From Streptococcus catagoni (GTDB lineage: Bacteria; Bacillota; Bacilli; Lactobacillales; Streptococcaceae): DNA of 64,000 nt. Each line of letters opens with the position of its first letter. The first letter of the stretch is position 1. The stretch covers positions 1 through 64,000 of the forward strand of contig NZ_WPCW01000007.1 in NCBI RefSeq assembly GCF_011421425.1, in the 5' to 3' direction. Made by a program: the position numbers and the translations under genes. The notes under the pieces are model-generated. The model did not search any database, was not told the DNA's origin, and saw only the letters and a list, made by a program, of their open reading frames with translations. Below, piece by piece: positions 46,143-55,101 of this stretch.

Positions 46143-47555
46143 CTATTGGTGTATTCCTTGTCTTAATAGAATTTCACTGGCATCCATGATGGTTTCTGTT
46201 AAGCTTGGATGGTTATGAATGGTTAGAGTGATATCTTCTGCAGTCAATAAATTTTCTATAGCTAGTGTTATTTCACCAATCAATTCACTAGCACCAGAGC
46301 CTACCAGTTGAGCACCAATAATCCGATTATCTTTCTTATCAGAGACTAGGCGGACAAAGCCTTCTGGACTGTCCATGGAAAGGGCCCGTCCATTACTGGC
46401 AAATCTAAAAGTTGCTAGCTTGACATCTATTCCTTCTTCTTTGGCTTGAGCCTTTGTAAGGCCAACAGTAGCAATTTCTGGTTGGGTATAAGCAACAGTT
46501 GGTATAACCAGATAATCAGCAGCAACCCCTTCAACTTGTGAAATAGCTTCTGCGGCTATTTTTCCTTCATAAGAAGCTTTGTGTGCTAAGGCTGGACCCT
46601 TGGTAATATCTCCAATGGCATAGATATGTTTCTGATTGCTCTGCATTTTTTCATTAACTGGAATGAAGTCTCTCTCATCTACTTCAACTCCAGAAAGTTC
46701 TATTGACACTTGGTCTGTGTTTGGACGGCGGCCTACTAAAACTGCTATTTTGTCACTAATAATTTCCTCTTCTTTATCCCCCAATTGATAAAACAGATGT
46801 AGGCCTTGTTCATCTTTTTCATAGCGTGAAGCCTTGGCTTGGGTAATAATGGTCATTCCCAATTTTTCAGCCCTATCTAGGACGGGTTTAACCAAGTCTT
46901 TTTCAAAACCTCCTAGAACCCGATCCTGACCTTCAAGAATGGTCACGTGGCTACCAAGACTGGCATAGGCCATGGCTAGTTCCATGCCTATATAGCCTCC
47001 ACCAATCAGAGCTAATTCCTTTGGAATTTCCTTTAGATTTAACAATCCTGTAGAATCTAGGATGTCCTCACTAAAGGGAAATGCTTTAAGTTCAATGGGG
47101 CGACTGCCTAAGGCCAAGATAGCATTTTTAAAGCGATAGGCCTCTCCTAAGCCATCTTCTGGTGTGATAAAAATTGTGTCAGCCGAAACAAAGTGCGCTT
47201 CGCCTTGTATGATCTTAACTTTATTTTTCTTTAATAGCATTTCAATGCCAGCTATCAATTTGGAAACGACTTCTTGATCCTTCCAGGCTTGGGCCTTGCT
47301 AAAGTCCAGTTTGCTATCTCCATAGCTTAATCCAAAGTGTGATTCACTTTGGGTCTTAGCATACTCGTCACCTACATGAATTAAAGCTTTTGATGGGATA
47401 CAGCCAACATTTAAGCAGACTCCGCCAATGGCAGCTTTTTCAACAATGACTACTGATTGGCCTAACTGCGCAGCACGAATGGCAGCAACATAGCCACCGG
47501 GTCCTGAGCCAATGACAATAGTATCAACTTCGTTTGTAAATCCTCCTACTACCAT
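46143..47555 (-). CDS. Dihydrolipoamide dehydrogenase (E3)
   Basis: Flavoprotein that reoxidises the lipoyl group of the E2 subunit with NAD+. It has the FAD motif VIGSGPGGYVAA, the redox-active disulfide in GGVCLNVGCIPSK, the NAD motif LIGGGYIGMELA and the C-terminal histidine-glutamate pair in HNHPSLTE. 470 residues, without an N-terminal lipoyl domain. The ATG follows GAGGGG by nine bases. It is the fourth gene of the operon. Confidence 0.93.
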   Translation of the reverse strand: MVVGGFTNEVDTIVIGSGPGGYVAAIRAAQLGQSVVIVEKAAIGGVCLNVGCIPSKALIHVGDEYAKTQSESHFGLSYGDSKLDFSKAQAWKDQEVVSKLIAGIEMLLKKNKVKIIQGEAHFVSADTIFITPEDGLGEAYRFKNAILALGSRPIELKAFPFSEDILDSTGLLNLKEIPKELALIGGGYIGMELAMAYASLGSHVTILEGQDRVLGGFEKDLVKPVLDRAEKLGMTIITQAKASRYEKDEQGLHLFYQLGDKEEEIISDKIAVLVGRRPNTDQVSIELSGVEVDERDFIPVNEKMQSNQKHIYAIGDITKGPALAHKASYEGKIAAEAISQVEGVAADYLVIPTVAYTQPEIATVGLTKAQAKEEGIDVKLATFRFASNGRALSMDSPEGFVRLVSDKKDNRIIGAQLVGSGASELIGEITLAIENLLTAEDITLTIHNHPSLTETIMDASEILLRQGIHQ

Positions 47556-47561
47556 ATCATC

Positions 47562-49001
47562 TCACCCCTCTGCCAATAATAAATCTGGATCATTCAGATA
47601 AGATTTCAATAAATTGATAGCTTTTTGGGCATAGACCCCATCAATGGCACGATGATCAAAGGCAAAAGAGATCTTCATGACATTTTTCAGAACAGGGTTT
47701 CCTTCTTGGTCAGGCATAAAGACCTTATCAATTCTGCCCACATTTAAGATTGCAATTTCAGGTAAGTTAATGATTGGAGTAGACCATACCCCTGCAGTTG
47801 CTGCAGCACCAACATTTGTTACTGAAATAGAACCCTTGCCCATGTCTGCATTGCTAATTTTCCCATCACGCGCCTTTTGCGAAATGTCAGCAATCTCCTC
47901 AGCAATATCAAAGAGGCTCTTACGTTCGGCATGGCGAATCATTGGTACCATAAGTCCACGAGGGGTATCTGTGGCAACCCCGATATTATAGTACTGGTGA
48001 TGACTAATCTCATTTTTATCCATATCAAGAGATACATTGAGGTCTGGGAAACGTTTTAGCATAGCCACCAAGGCCTTAACCAAATATGAGGTAAAGGTCA
48101 ACTTGATGTCTCTGTCTGCTGCTAGGACCTTCATTCTATTGCGGTGAGCTACTAGGGCATCAACTTCAACCTGATCAAAGACGGTGACCTGTGCTACCTG
48201 ACTTGAACTTTTAGCCAAGGCATCAGCAATTGTTCGTCTGATAGATGGCATTTTTTCAACCACTTCAGCAAATTCTTCATGATTGCTCTTGCCTTTATGG
48301 TCATGCTTAGTATCCTGACTTTCACTTGGCTGTTCTGTCTCAGGCTCAACTTCTTTTTTAGACTGGCTGAGTGTACTATCCACTGGTTGGAGAATTTGAG
48401 TAGCCACACTAGTCTTAGTTTCTGCTCCGCCATTAGCAATAAAAGCGTCCACGTCTTCCATGCTAATGCGTCCATGCTTGCCTGTTCCTGTTACTTGCAG
48501 CAAATCGACATTCTTAGTTCTGGCATAACGACGAACCCGGGGAATAGCTAAACTACGAATATCCTTTTCTTCTTTTGGCTGATCATTCTTAGCTGCCTCT
48601 TTTTTCTCAGTCGCAGGTGAAGGTTGATCTTGCTCTTGAGCTTGGGGTGTTTCCTGATCCAAATCCTTTTGACTTAGGTCAGTGGCTGGGACTGGGCTTT
48701 CTTTTTTGCTGTCATCCATGGTCGCATCTTGGCCACCACCTTTTAGTACAGCATTTAATTCTTCTTCGGTTTCAGCGATATCAGCGATAGGCTGACCAAC
48801 AATACCGGTATCTCCTGCTTCAACATAGATTTTAGCAAGGTAACCAGTGATAGGACTTGGCAACTCGACAACAGCTTTATCACTTTCAATTTCTAGTAGT
48901 GTCTGATCTTCTTCTACTTTGTCTCCGACATTTGCTGCCCAAGACATAATAGCACTTTCATGTGTGCCTTCTCCAGCATCTGGTAGTATATACTGATACA
49001 T
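47562..49001 (-). CDS. Dihydrolipoamide acyltransferase (E2) of a 2-oxoacid dehydrogenase complex
   Basis: Core of the multienzyme complex. One lipoyl domain (residues 1-75) with the modified lysine in EIESDKAVVELPSP; a long linker rich in Glu, Gln, Pro and Lys (about 90-150); a peripheral-subunit-binding domain (AIPRVRRYARTKNVDLLQV, GTGKHGRIS); a second charged linker; and the catalytic acyltransferase domain with FAFDHRAIDG. 479 residues. Domain layout is shared by acetyl- and branched-chain acyltransferases, so the substrate cannot be set from it. Confidence 0.9.
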   Translation of the reverse strand: MYQYILPDAGEGTHESAIMSWAANVGDKVEEDQTLLEIESDKAVVELPSPITGYLAKIYVEAGDTGIVGQPIADIAETEEELNAVLKGGGQDATMDDSKKESPVPATDLSQKDLDQETPQAQEQDQPSPATEKKEAAKNDQPKEEKDIRSLAIPRVRRYARTKNVDLLQVTGTGKHGRISMEDVDAFIANGGAETKTSVATQILQPVDSTLSQSKKEVEPETEQPSESQDTKHDHKGKSNHEEFAEVVEKMPSIRRTIADALAKSSSQVAQVTVFDQVEVDALVAHRNRMKVLAADRDIKLTFTSYLVKALVAMLKRFPDLNVSLDMDKNEISHHQYYNIGVATDTPRGLMVPMIRHAERKSLFDIAEEIADISQKARDGKISNADMGKGSISVTNVGAAATAGVWSTPIINLPEIAILNVGRIDKVFMPDQEGNPVLKNVMKISFAFDHRAIDGVYAQKAINLLKSYLNDPDLLLAEG

Positions 49002-49013
49002 ACTTTCTCCTCC

Positions 49014-49991
49014 CTAAAATTCTACGGTTTCTTTGGCTTTGTTTACAATATCCTCAACACTTGGTAACCATGCTTCTTCTGCTAGCCCAAATGGAAAAAT
49101 CGTATCAGGAGCTGTCACTCGTGCTAGGGGAGCATCAAGATCCATGAAATTACGTTCACTGATTTCAGATATGATTTGACCAGCTGTGCCAGCCTGTCTT
49201 TGAGCTTCTTGTAAAACAACTGCTCGGTTGGTCTTAGCTACAGAAGTTTGGATCGTTTGATAGTCGACCGGTGAAACGGTTCTAAGGTCTACCACCTCTG
49301 CACTAATCCCTTCTTTTTCTAGTTGTTCAGCTGCCTGTAAAGCTAGCTGAATCATCAAACCATAGCCTATTAGAGTGACATCAGAGCCTTCCCGAACCAC
49401 ATTGGCCTTATCAAGAGGAACAGTATAATAACCTTCTGGCACCTCATCCTTAACAGTCCTGTAGAGTCTTAGATGTTCAAGGAAAAAGACTGGGTCTTCG
49501 GATTCAATAGCCGATAGGAGTAAGCCTTTAGCATCGTAGGCAGAAGAAGGAATGACCACTCTTAAACCAGGAATCTGTGCAAACATGCCTTCCAAACTGT
49601 CAGAATGCAGTTCTGGAGTATGAACACCACCGCCATAAGGTGCACGGATGGTAATTTGGGCCTTGCGAGTTCCGCCAGAACGGTAGCGTTGGCGAGGAAT
49701 CTGCGCAATCAAGGCATCCATAGCTTCAAGAACAAAACCTGAGAATTGTATTTCAGGTAGTGGGAGAAAACCCTCTTGGGCTAAGCCTACCGACATATGA
49801 AGAATTCCAGATTCCGCTAGAGGTGTATCAAAGACACGGTCTTGGCCAAATTCTTCTTGCATGCCAGCAGTAATACGGAAAACACCACCATTTTTACCAA
49901 CGTCTTCACCAAAGATCAAGGCATTGTCATATTTTTTCATTGCTTCATTCAAGCCTTCTGAAACAGCTTGGGCTAATGTAAGAACAGGCAT
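49014..49991 (-). CDS. 2-Oxoacid dehydrogenase E1 beta subunit
   Basis: Beta subunit of the thiamine diphosphate E1 enzyme (PdhB/AcoB/BkdB family), 325 residues. Typical stretches are MKKYDNALIFGEDVGKNGGVFR, YRSGGTRKAQITIRAPYGGG and VVDLRTVSPVD. I start at the ATG at 49991, nine bases after AAGGAGG; the open frame runs seven codons further to a GTG that contains the ribosome-binding site. It follows the alpha gene with one base between them. Confidence 0.92.
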   Translation of the reverse strand: MPVLTLAQAVSEGLNEAMKKYDNALIFGEDVGKNGGVFRITAGMQEEFGQDRVFDTPLAESGILHMSVGLAQEGFLPLPEIQFSGFVLEAMDALIAQIPRQRYRSGGTRKAQITIRAPYGGGVHTPELHSDSLEGMFAQIPGLRVVIPSSAYDAKGLLLSAIESEDPVFFLEHLRLYRTVKDEVPEGYYTVPLDKANVVREGSDVTLIGYGLMIQLALQAAEQLEKEGISAEVVDLRTVSPVDYQTIQTSVAKTNRAVVLQEAQRQAGTAGQIISEISERNFMDLDAPLARVTAPDTIFPFGLAEEAWLPSVEDIVNKAKETVEF

Positions 49992-49992
49992 A

Positions 49993-51090
49993 TTAGTTTT
50001 CCTCCTTAGCACTGTAGTATTCTATTTGCTCTTTTATATTTTGTGGCTGGTCCTTAAACATAAAGTTCAAAAACTCACTTACCTTTTGAGGTTCTGTCTT
50101 AGCCATCTCTGCTAAGGCTTCTTTGGCTTCATTTTTAACTTGCTCATAAATAGCATCAGCTTTTTCTTTATCCCACAGGCCTTTTTCACTTAGGTATTTT
50201 CCAAGACGAATGATGGGATCTTTCTTGCGCCATGCTTCAACTTCTTCATCTTCTCGATAACGTTTAGGATCATCAGACATGGTGTGTGGGCCGAAGCGGT
50301 AGGTCATATTTTCAACGACTATTGGGCCATTTTCAATGGCATAATCACGAGCTTTCTTAATGGTGTAGTAAACAGCTACAGGATCCATACCGTCAATGCG
50401 AACTGCAGGTATGCCTGCTGCAACAGCTTTTTGAGCTAGGGTTTCTGCTTTGGTTTGGTGGCTGGTTGGTACAGAAATACCATAACCATTGTTTTGAACC
50501 ACTGCAATGAGATTGGCTTTAAAGACACCTGCAAAGTTTAAAGCTTCATAAAAATCACCTTGTGAGGTTGCTGAATCTCCACAAAGAGACAAGGCCACTT
50601 GCTTTTCACCTTTTTTTCGTTTAGCAATAGCATTTCCCAAGGCTTGGATGGCTGTACCACCAACGATAACATTTGGGGAATACATGTTTAAACTGTCTGG
50701 ATATTGATTGGCAACATAGTGCCCCTTATACCATAGAAAGGCCTGGGATAGCTTCATACCAAACTTAACCCCAGCAAAAACATCCCGATAAGTTGGTGCA
50801 AAGACATCATTTTTGTCTAGGGCCAGTACTGCTCCATATTGGCTGGCTTCTTGTCCACCACCAGGTGCGTAATTGCTTAGGGCTCCTTGCCTATTAAGAA
50901 GAATAACGCGTTCATCAATAGCCCTTCCCCAAGTTATTGTTTCCATAAGTTCAAGCAATTCTTCATCACTTAATGATTCCATGGCTGCTTGATCAACAAC
51001 TTGGCCTTCTTCGTCCAAAATCTGATACATTGGAAAATTTTCTCCATAGGATAATGGAAGTTCAGTAAAGTTTAATTCACTCATTTTCAT
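49993..51090 (-). CDS. 2-Oxoacid dehydrogenase E1 alpha subunit
   Basis: Alpha subunit of the thiamine-dependent 2-oxoacid dehydrogenase, 365 residues, first gene of the operon. The thiamine diphosphate motif runs from CGDSATSQGDFYEALN to VQNNGYGIS, with GDS in place of the more usual GDG. The loop around YRFGPHTMSDDPKRYR matches the regulated phosphorylation-loop region of the family. The sequence looks closest to Gram-positive pyruvate dehydrogenase alpha chains (LNRQGALSNYAPGGGQEASQ), but the ptb-buk genes downstream recall branched-chain keto-acid clusters, so pyruvate and branched-chain acids are both possible. Confidence 0.9.
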   Translation of the reverse strand: MKMSELNFTELPLSYGENFPMYQILDEEGQVVDQAAMESLSDEELLELMETITWGRAIDERVILLNRQGALSNYAPGGGQEASQYGAVLALDKNDVFAPTYRDVFAGVKFGMKLSQAFLWYKGHYVANQYPDSLNMYSPNVIVGGTAIQALGNAIAKRKKGEKQVALSLCGDSATSQGDFYEALNFAGVFKANLIAVVQNNGYGISVPTSHQTKAETLAQKAVAAGIPAVRIDGMDPVAVYYTIKKARDYAIENGPIVVENMTYRFGPHTMSDDPKRYREDEEVEAWRKKDPIIRLGKYLSEKGLWDKEKADAIYEQVKNEAKEALAEMAKTEPQKVSEFLNFMFKDQPQNIKEQIEYYSAKEEN

Positions 51091-51115
51091 TTGTATTTCC
51101 TACCTTTCAGATCAA

Positions 51116-51172
51116 TGATAGCGCTTTCTCTTTTGAAAGTGAACTTCCTATTTCTTATAGCGCTATAAGAAA
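51116..51172 (-). promoter_or_regulatory. cre-like site and perfect 22-bp palindrome upstream of the dehydrogenase operon
   Basis: On the minus strand AGAAAGCGCTATCA (51129-51116) matches the CcpA cre consensus TGWAANCGNTNWCA at 13 of 14 positions, 26 bases before the E1 alpha start. At 51151-51172 is a perfect 22-bp palindrome with half-site TTTCTTATAGC; it shares ATAGCGCT with the cre-like site. No clear -35/-10 pair was found. The palindrome is a candidate operator for a dimeric regulator. Confidence 0.5.
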
Positions 51173-51210
51173 ATATTAGTGCCTCATATAAAAGAGCCTT
51201 TCTTAAAGAC

Positions 51211-51245
51211 AAAAAAAGGCCTTGTCCACTTTGGAACAAGCCTTA
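51211..51245 (-). terminator. Terminator of the cdaR-like gene
   Basis: On the minus strand AAGGCTTGT (51235-51243) pairs with ACAAGGCCTT around a loop, with a bulge, then seven T. A second small hairpin GGTAG/CTACC lies near 51275-51293. Confidence 0.55.
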
Positions 51246-51335
51246 AAATCTAGTTTTGATAAATGCCATTAGGAGGTAGTTTTCAGCTCTACCACCCAAG
51301 AAAAGGAGTAGAACAAAGCCAATGCAAAAACTTTT

Positions 51336-52349
51336 TTAACTATCAAAGCGTTCTTTATAGCAATAGGCGAAGTAATAAAAGAGCTTCCAAAAGTCCTGCC
51401 AAACCTTAGGATCAACACCAGTCAATTCATAGATTCGTTTTAAACGATAATCCAGGGTATTACGATGAATGTGGAGTGCCTTTGAGCTATCATTTATATT
51501 CAAATTATGATTGGCAAATACAATGACCGTTTCATAGTATTCTTCATAAATATTTTGGATAACCTGTAAAAAAGAAGCTTCTACCTTGGTAGGAAAATTA
51601 AAAATTCCCTTAAGGAAAAAATCCTTGGCATCAAAGACTGTGTTTGTCTTTATCTGCAGAAAGGACAGAAGCTGATAAGTATGGTAGGCCTCTGTAATCA
51701 TATCCTTAATATTTCTTTGCTCAGTGCTAGTAACCAAGTAATCACTGATCTGAGAGTCTAGGGTTGGGAAATCCGTACTAAGAACAAAATAAAAATTTTC
51801 CCATTCAAAAATTTCCTGCTCTGGATAGAGTGCTCTTAGCAGGTCTTTTTCTTTACTTAGTATACATCCTTTTGGTTTATCTAAATCTATGGAATATAAC
51901 TCCAGAGCTTCAAGTTTGATAGATTCTGAATAAGGGGCATCAACTTGCATAAGATGTTGAATGAATTGTCGCTTTTGCTTCTTTTTCTTTTCCCGTTCTT
52001 GATGTCGGTTCAACTCTTCTGTCTGTAAGATGACAATTGAACGAACGAGCTTTGTGAATTTACAAACTTCTTCTGGGTCTCCAGAAATACCAACCACTCC
52101 CAAAACTTGGCCATCTATGATGATGGGTTCATTGGTACCCTTTTTCTCTAAAGAGGTGTCCTTATAGATTTCAATATTTTTTCGCTCACAGATAGCTCTT
52201 TCCGCTCCTCTATGGCGCTCACCAATGCGGTCTGAATCTCCACTAGCAATAATTTTGCCAGTTTCATCCATTATATTGATATTATAAGGAATATCAGCCA
52301 TTAGCTTTTGAACAATCTTCTTTGCTTGATTCTTATCTAGTTTGAGCAT
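51336..52349 (-). CDS. CdaR-family sugar diacid regulator
   Basis: Transcription regulator, 337 residues, with an N-terminal sugar-diacid recognition domain (NIMDETGKIIASGDSDRIGERHRGA) and a C-terminal PucR-type helix-turn-helix (NDSSKALHIHRNTLDYRLKRIYELTG). In other bacteria CdaR activates glycerate, glucarate and galactarate genes in response to glycerate. It lies just downstream of a glycerate kinase and GntP permease, so it most likely controls them. A terminator stands between it and the kinase gene. Confidence 0.9.
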   Translation of the reverse strand: MLKLDKNQAKKIVQKLMADIPYNINIMDETGKIIASGDSDRIGERHRGAERAICERKNIEIYKDTSLEKKGTNEPIIIDGQVLGVVGISGDPEEVCKFTKLVRSIVILQTEELNRHQEREKKKKQKRQFIQHLMQVDAPYSESIKLEALELYSIDLDKPKGCILSKEKDLLRALYPEQEIFEWENFYFVLSTDFPTLDSQISDYLVTSTEQRNIKDMITEAYHTYQLLSFLQIKTNTVFDAKDFFLKGIFNFPTKVEASFLQVIQNIYEEYYETVIVFANHNLNINDSSKALHIHRNTLDYRLKRIYELTGVDPKVWQDFWKLFYYFAYCYKERFDS

Positions 52350-52365
52350 TTTAGCTTTGCTTTCT

Positions 52366-52400
52366 AAAAAAAGGTAGCCTATAAGATACTAGGCAACCTT
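52366..52400 (-). terminator. Terminator between the glycerate kinase and cdaR-like genes
   Basis: AAGGTAGCCT (52371-52380) and AGGCAACCTT (52391-52400), nine of ten bases paired, ten-base loop, with a T run on the minus strand. It may be partial, because no separate promoter for the next gene is obvious. Confidence 0.65.
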
Positions 52401-52433
52401 AAGATTATATGTCTATGATACCATCACTTCTAC

Positions 52434-53603
52434 TTAGTCACAAGAGGAAATCTTTAAGACTCTAGCAATGTTTTCAACGGTTCTTTGGAGATTATAAGAA
52501 CCTTTTTCCAAAGCTGCTTCTAAAGGCTCCGCCTTTGCAAGTATACCAAAAATTGCTGTGATGCCTTCTTCATAGAGAACCTCAACATCTTCTCCGATAT
52601 AGCCTGCACAGGCAAAAACTGGTTTTTCATACTTTTTAGCTAGCTGGGAAACACCGTAAGGAACCTTACCAAATTTGGTTTGAAAGTCCATACCACCTTC
52701 ACCAGTAAAAACATAGTCTGCTTCTTTAATTTTTTCTTCTAACTGATTGACTTCAACTACAATATCAATACCTGATCTTAATTTGGCCTTAGTAAAGGCT
52801 AACAAGCCTGCCCCTAAGCCACCAGCTGCTCCCGCACCTGGGTAGTTCTCTATGTCCATCTGTAAATCTTTTCTGATGATCTCAGCATAATGGGCTAAGT
52901 TTTTATCTAGCTGAACAACCATTTCTTTTGTGGCACCCTTTTGCGGTCCAAAAACATAGGAAGCCCCACTAGGTCCTGTTAGAGGATTGTTGACGTCACA
53001 GGCAACCACGATCTCCCTATCAAGGATCCTTTGGTCAAAGTTGCTTAGGTCAATACTAGCCAGTTCGCCTAAGGCTCCTCCTCCTGCTCCTATTTCTTCA
53101 CCATTGTGATTACGTAAGCAGGCACCCAGTGCTTGAGCCATGCCGGCACCACCATCATTTGTCACGCTACCGCCGATCCCAATGATAATTTTTCGTGCCC
53201 CATGATCTAGTGCATGCTTGATCATTTCCCCTGTACCATAAGTAGATGTTATTAAGGGATTGCGTTGATCAACTGCTACAAGCTCAATGCCATTGGCCTT
53301 AGCCATCTCGATAACAACTGTTTTGTGATCACCTAGAAGTCCGTAATAAGTTTCAACCTTTTGTCCAGGTAGAGGACCTGCAACTGTTAGACATACTTTT
53401 TGTCCGCCTGTAGCATCAATTAAAGCATCAACAGTACCTTCACCTCCATCAGCCATTGGTACCTGTGTGATTTCGGCATCTTTAAAAACAGACAATATTC
53501 CCTTTTCCATAGCATTACAAGCTTCTTTAGCCCCCATACTTTCCTTAAAGGAATCCGGTGCCAGAACAAATTTTTTTCTCATTTCTTCTTGTCTACTTTC
53601 CAT
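52434..53603 (-). CDS. Glycerate kinase (GlxK/GarK type)
   Basis: Kinase that phosphorylates glycerate to 2-phosphoglycerate or 3-phosphoglycerate for glycolysis. It has the class I glycerate kinase sequences FVLAPDSFKESM at the start, IGIGGSVTNDGGAGMAQALG and YVFTGEGGMD. 389 residues. The first ATG overlaps the gntP stop as TAAATG, so translation may be coupled; the ATG seven codons later (53582) gives the usual family N-terminus and is an alternative. Neighbours are a permease of the gluconate family and a sugar-diacid regulator. Confidence 0.92.
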   Translation of the reverse strand: MESRQEEMRKKFVLAPDSFKESMGAKEACNAMEKGILSVFKDAEITQVPMADGGEGTVDALIDATGGQKVCLTVAGPLPGQKVETYYGLLGDHKTVVIEMAKANGIELVAVDQRNPLITSTYGTGEMIKHALDHGARKIIIGIGGSVTNDGGAGMAQALGACLRNHNGEEIGAGGGALGELASIDLSNFDQRILDREIVVACDVNNPLTGPSGASYVFGPQKGATKEMVVQLDKNLAHYAEIIRKDLQMDIENYPGAGAAGGLGAGLLAFTKAKLRSGIDIVVEVNQLEEKIKEADYVFTGEGGMDFQTKFGKVPYGVSQLAKKYEKPVFACAGYIGEDVEVLYEEGITAIFGILAKAEPLEAALEKGSYNLQRTVENIARVLKISSCD

Positions 53604-54896
53604 TTATTTTAAGATAAATCCATACAAGATTGTGGCAACAATGGTCATGACACCACCTACACACATTTCATAAGGTATAACCTTGATACGTTCTTTGATA
53701 GACATATTCATACTTTGCGCAGTGATATGGAAATAGTTTCCTTGAGGAACACTATCAATTACAGTAGCACCAGCGTGAACCATCACTGAGGCAGATAAGG
53801 GAGAAATGCCTACATTTAAGATTGCTGGTCCAAACGATCCAGTTGCTAAGATAACTGCAGTAGAGGTTGAACCTACTGCTAAGCCCATCAAGATAGAAGA
53901 TATAGGAGCCAGGAAAGTTCCAGAAATTCCCATGACAGCAATCAAGTCTACAATCTGTTTGGACAAGTCAGAAATAGAGATCAAACCTGCAATGGCACCA
54001 GCTCCAATAAGTATGAGAACAGTATCTGTGACTCTTTTTAAGCCAGAAGTGGAATAAAAGGCTAACTGCTTTCTTTGGCCAATGGCAATTGTTCCGACAA
54101 TGGAAGCAAATGGCAAGATATACATGGCATCAATATTAAGATTTTTAATCAAAGAAATGTTTAAGAGAGCACCAATTGGATTTAAAAGTAAGAGAACGAT
54201 GGCCAAAACTGGCGCAATCAATGCTTTTCTCAATGGTAGAAGTTCTTTAGTCTTATCCTCTGTGATATCAGCATCCCTAACCAGTGAACCCTTATTTTTT
54301 AAGAGATTGGCCACTATAACAGCAGTAAGAAGGCCAAAAATAGCTGGGATAAAACCTGCAATCATAACCTTGCTTAAGGGTAGCTCAAAGCCATTTGCGG
54401 CTGCTATGGTATTAGGATTAGGGGAAATGATATTTCCTGCTTTTCCTCCACCAGACAGAGCCACTAACAAGGACAGTTTACTGATTCCAGTACTTTTTCC
54501 GACAGATAGGGCAATAGGAGCAACGATCAATACAGCAACAGGAATAAAAACGCCTACGGCTGTAATCACCATTGTTGACAGAGCCAATGAAAAAATAGCT
54601 TGTTTTTCACCAAGTTTGTTGACGATAGCATTGGCAATAGATTCTGCAGCTCCTGATTCCATCATCACACCAGCCAGCATGCCGGCAGCAAGAACTCTGA
54701 CGGCTGTTCCAATGATACTTTGGGTTCCAGTTATGAGAACGGTTACAGTTTCAGCTAAAGAAGCTCCTCCTACTAGACAACCGACAATGGCACCAAAAAA
54801 CAAGGAATAGACAGGATTAAATTTCTTCAAAATCAATAGAATAGCCACAACTAATCCTAAAATTGCGGCAAACCACGGTATTGTAATATTAGGCAT
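53604..54896 (-). CDS. GntP-family permease (gluconate/glycerate uptake)
   Basis: Polytopic transporter of the gluconate:H+ symporter (GntP) family with about twelve hydrophobic segments and the conserved stretch GGKAGNIISPNPNTIAAA. 430 residues, with AAGGAG before the ATG. It is the first gene of a two-gene operon with glycerate kinase, which makes glycerate a likely substrate. A cre-like site over its promoter suggests glucose repression. Confidence 0.88.
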   Translation of the reverse strand: MPNITIPWFAAILGLVVAILLILKKFNPVYSLFFGAIVGCLVGGASLAETVTVLITGTQSIIGTAVRVLAAGMLAGVMMESGAAESIANAIVNKLGEKQAIFSLALSTMVITAVGVFIPVAVLIVAPIALSVGKSTGISKLSLLVALSGGGKAGNIISPNPNTIAAANGFELPLSKVMIAGFIPAIFGLLTAVIVANLLKNKGSLVRDADITEDKTKELLPLRKALIAPVLAIVLLLLNPIGALLNISLIKNLNIDAMYILPFASIVGTIAIGQRKQLAFYSTSGLKRVTDTVLILIGAGAIAGLISISDLSKQIVDLIAVMGISGTFLAPISSILMGLAVGSTSTAVILATGSFGPAILNVGISPLSASVMVHAGATVIDSVPQGNYFHITAQSMNMSIKERIKVIPYEMCVGGVMTIVATILYGFILK

Positions 54897-54913
54897 TCTT
54901 TATCTCCTTAAAT

Positions 54914-54932
54914 TGTTTACGTTTTCATTTTA
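54914..54932 (-). promoter_or_regulatory. Promoter of gntP-glycerate kinase with a cre-like site
   Basis: Minus strand: extended -10 TGATAAAAT with the hexamer at 54927-54932, and directly downstream TGAAAACGTAAACA (54927-54914), which matches the cre consensus at 13 of 14 positions. CcpA bound here would block transcription start. Confidence 0.55.
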
Positions 54933-55030
54933 TCAAAGTCCCTTATTTTTAACATTGTAAATTTAACAGAATTGCTTGGGGATTTGCACAAAGATTCAAG
55001 CTCTGCTATTTCTAAAAAGAAGAAAGAAAA

Positions 55031-55052
55031 GACTCACCCCAAAGAGTGAGTC
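55031..55052 (-). terminator. Terminator of the Pht pseudogene
   Basis: GACTCAC (55031-55037) and GTGAGTC (55046-55052) with an eight-base loop; on the minus strand TTTTCTTT follows. Confidence 0.65.
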
Positions 55053-55101
55053 CTTGAAAAAATAGGAAATCAATCACATATGTCACTATTTGTGTGGTCT
55101 T

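Noticed and set aside
54082..54810. Open plus-strand frame of 242 codons
   Set aside because: It lies fully inside gntP on the other strand and its product (many Ala, Thr, Ile, Pro) looks like an antisense reading of a membrane protein; no ribosome-binding site.
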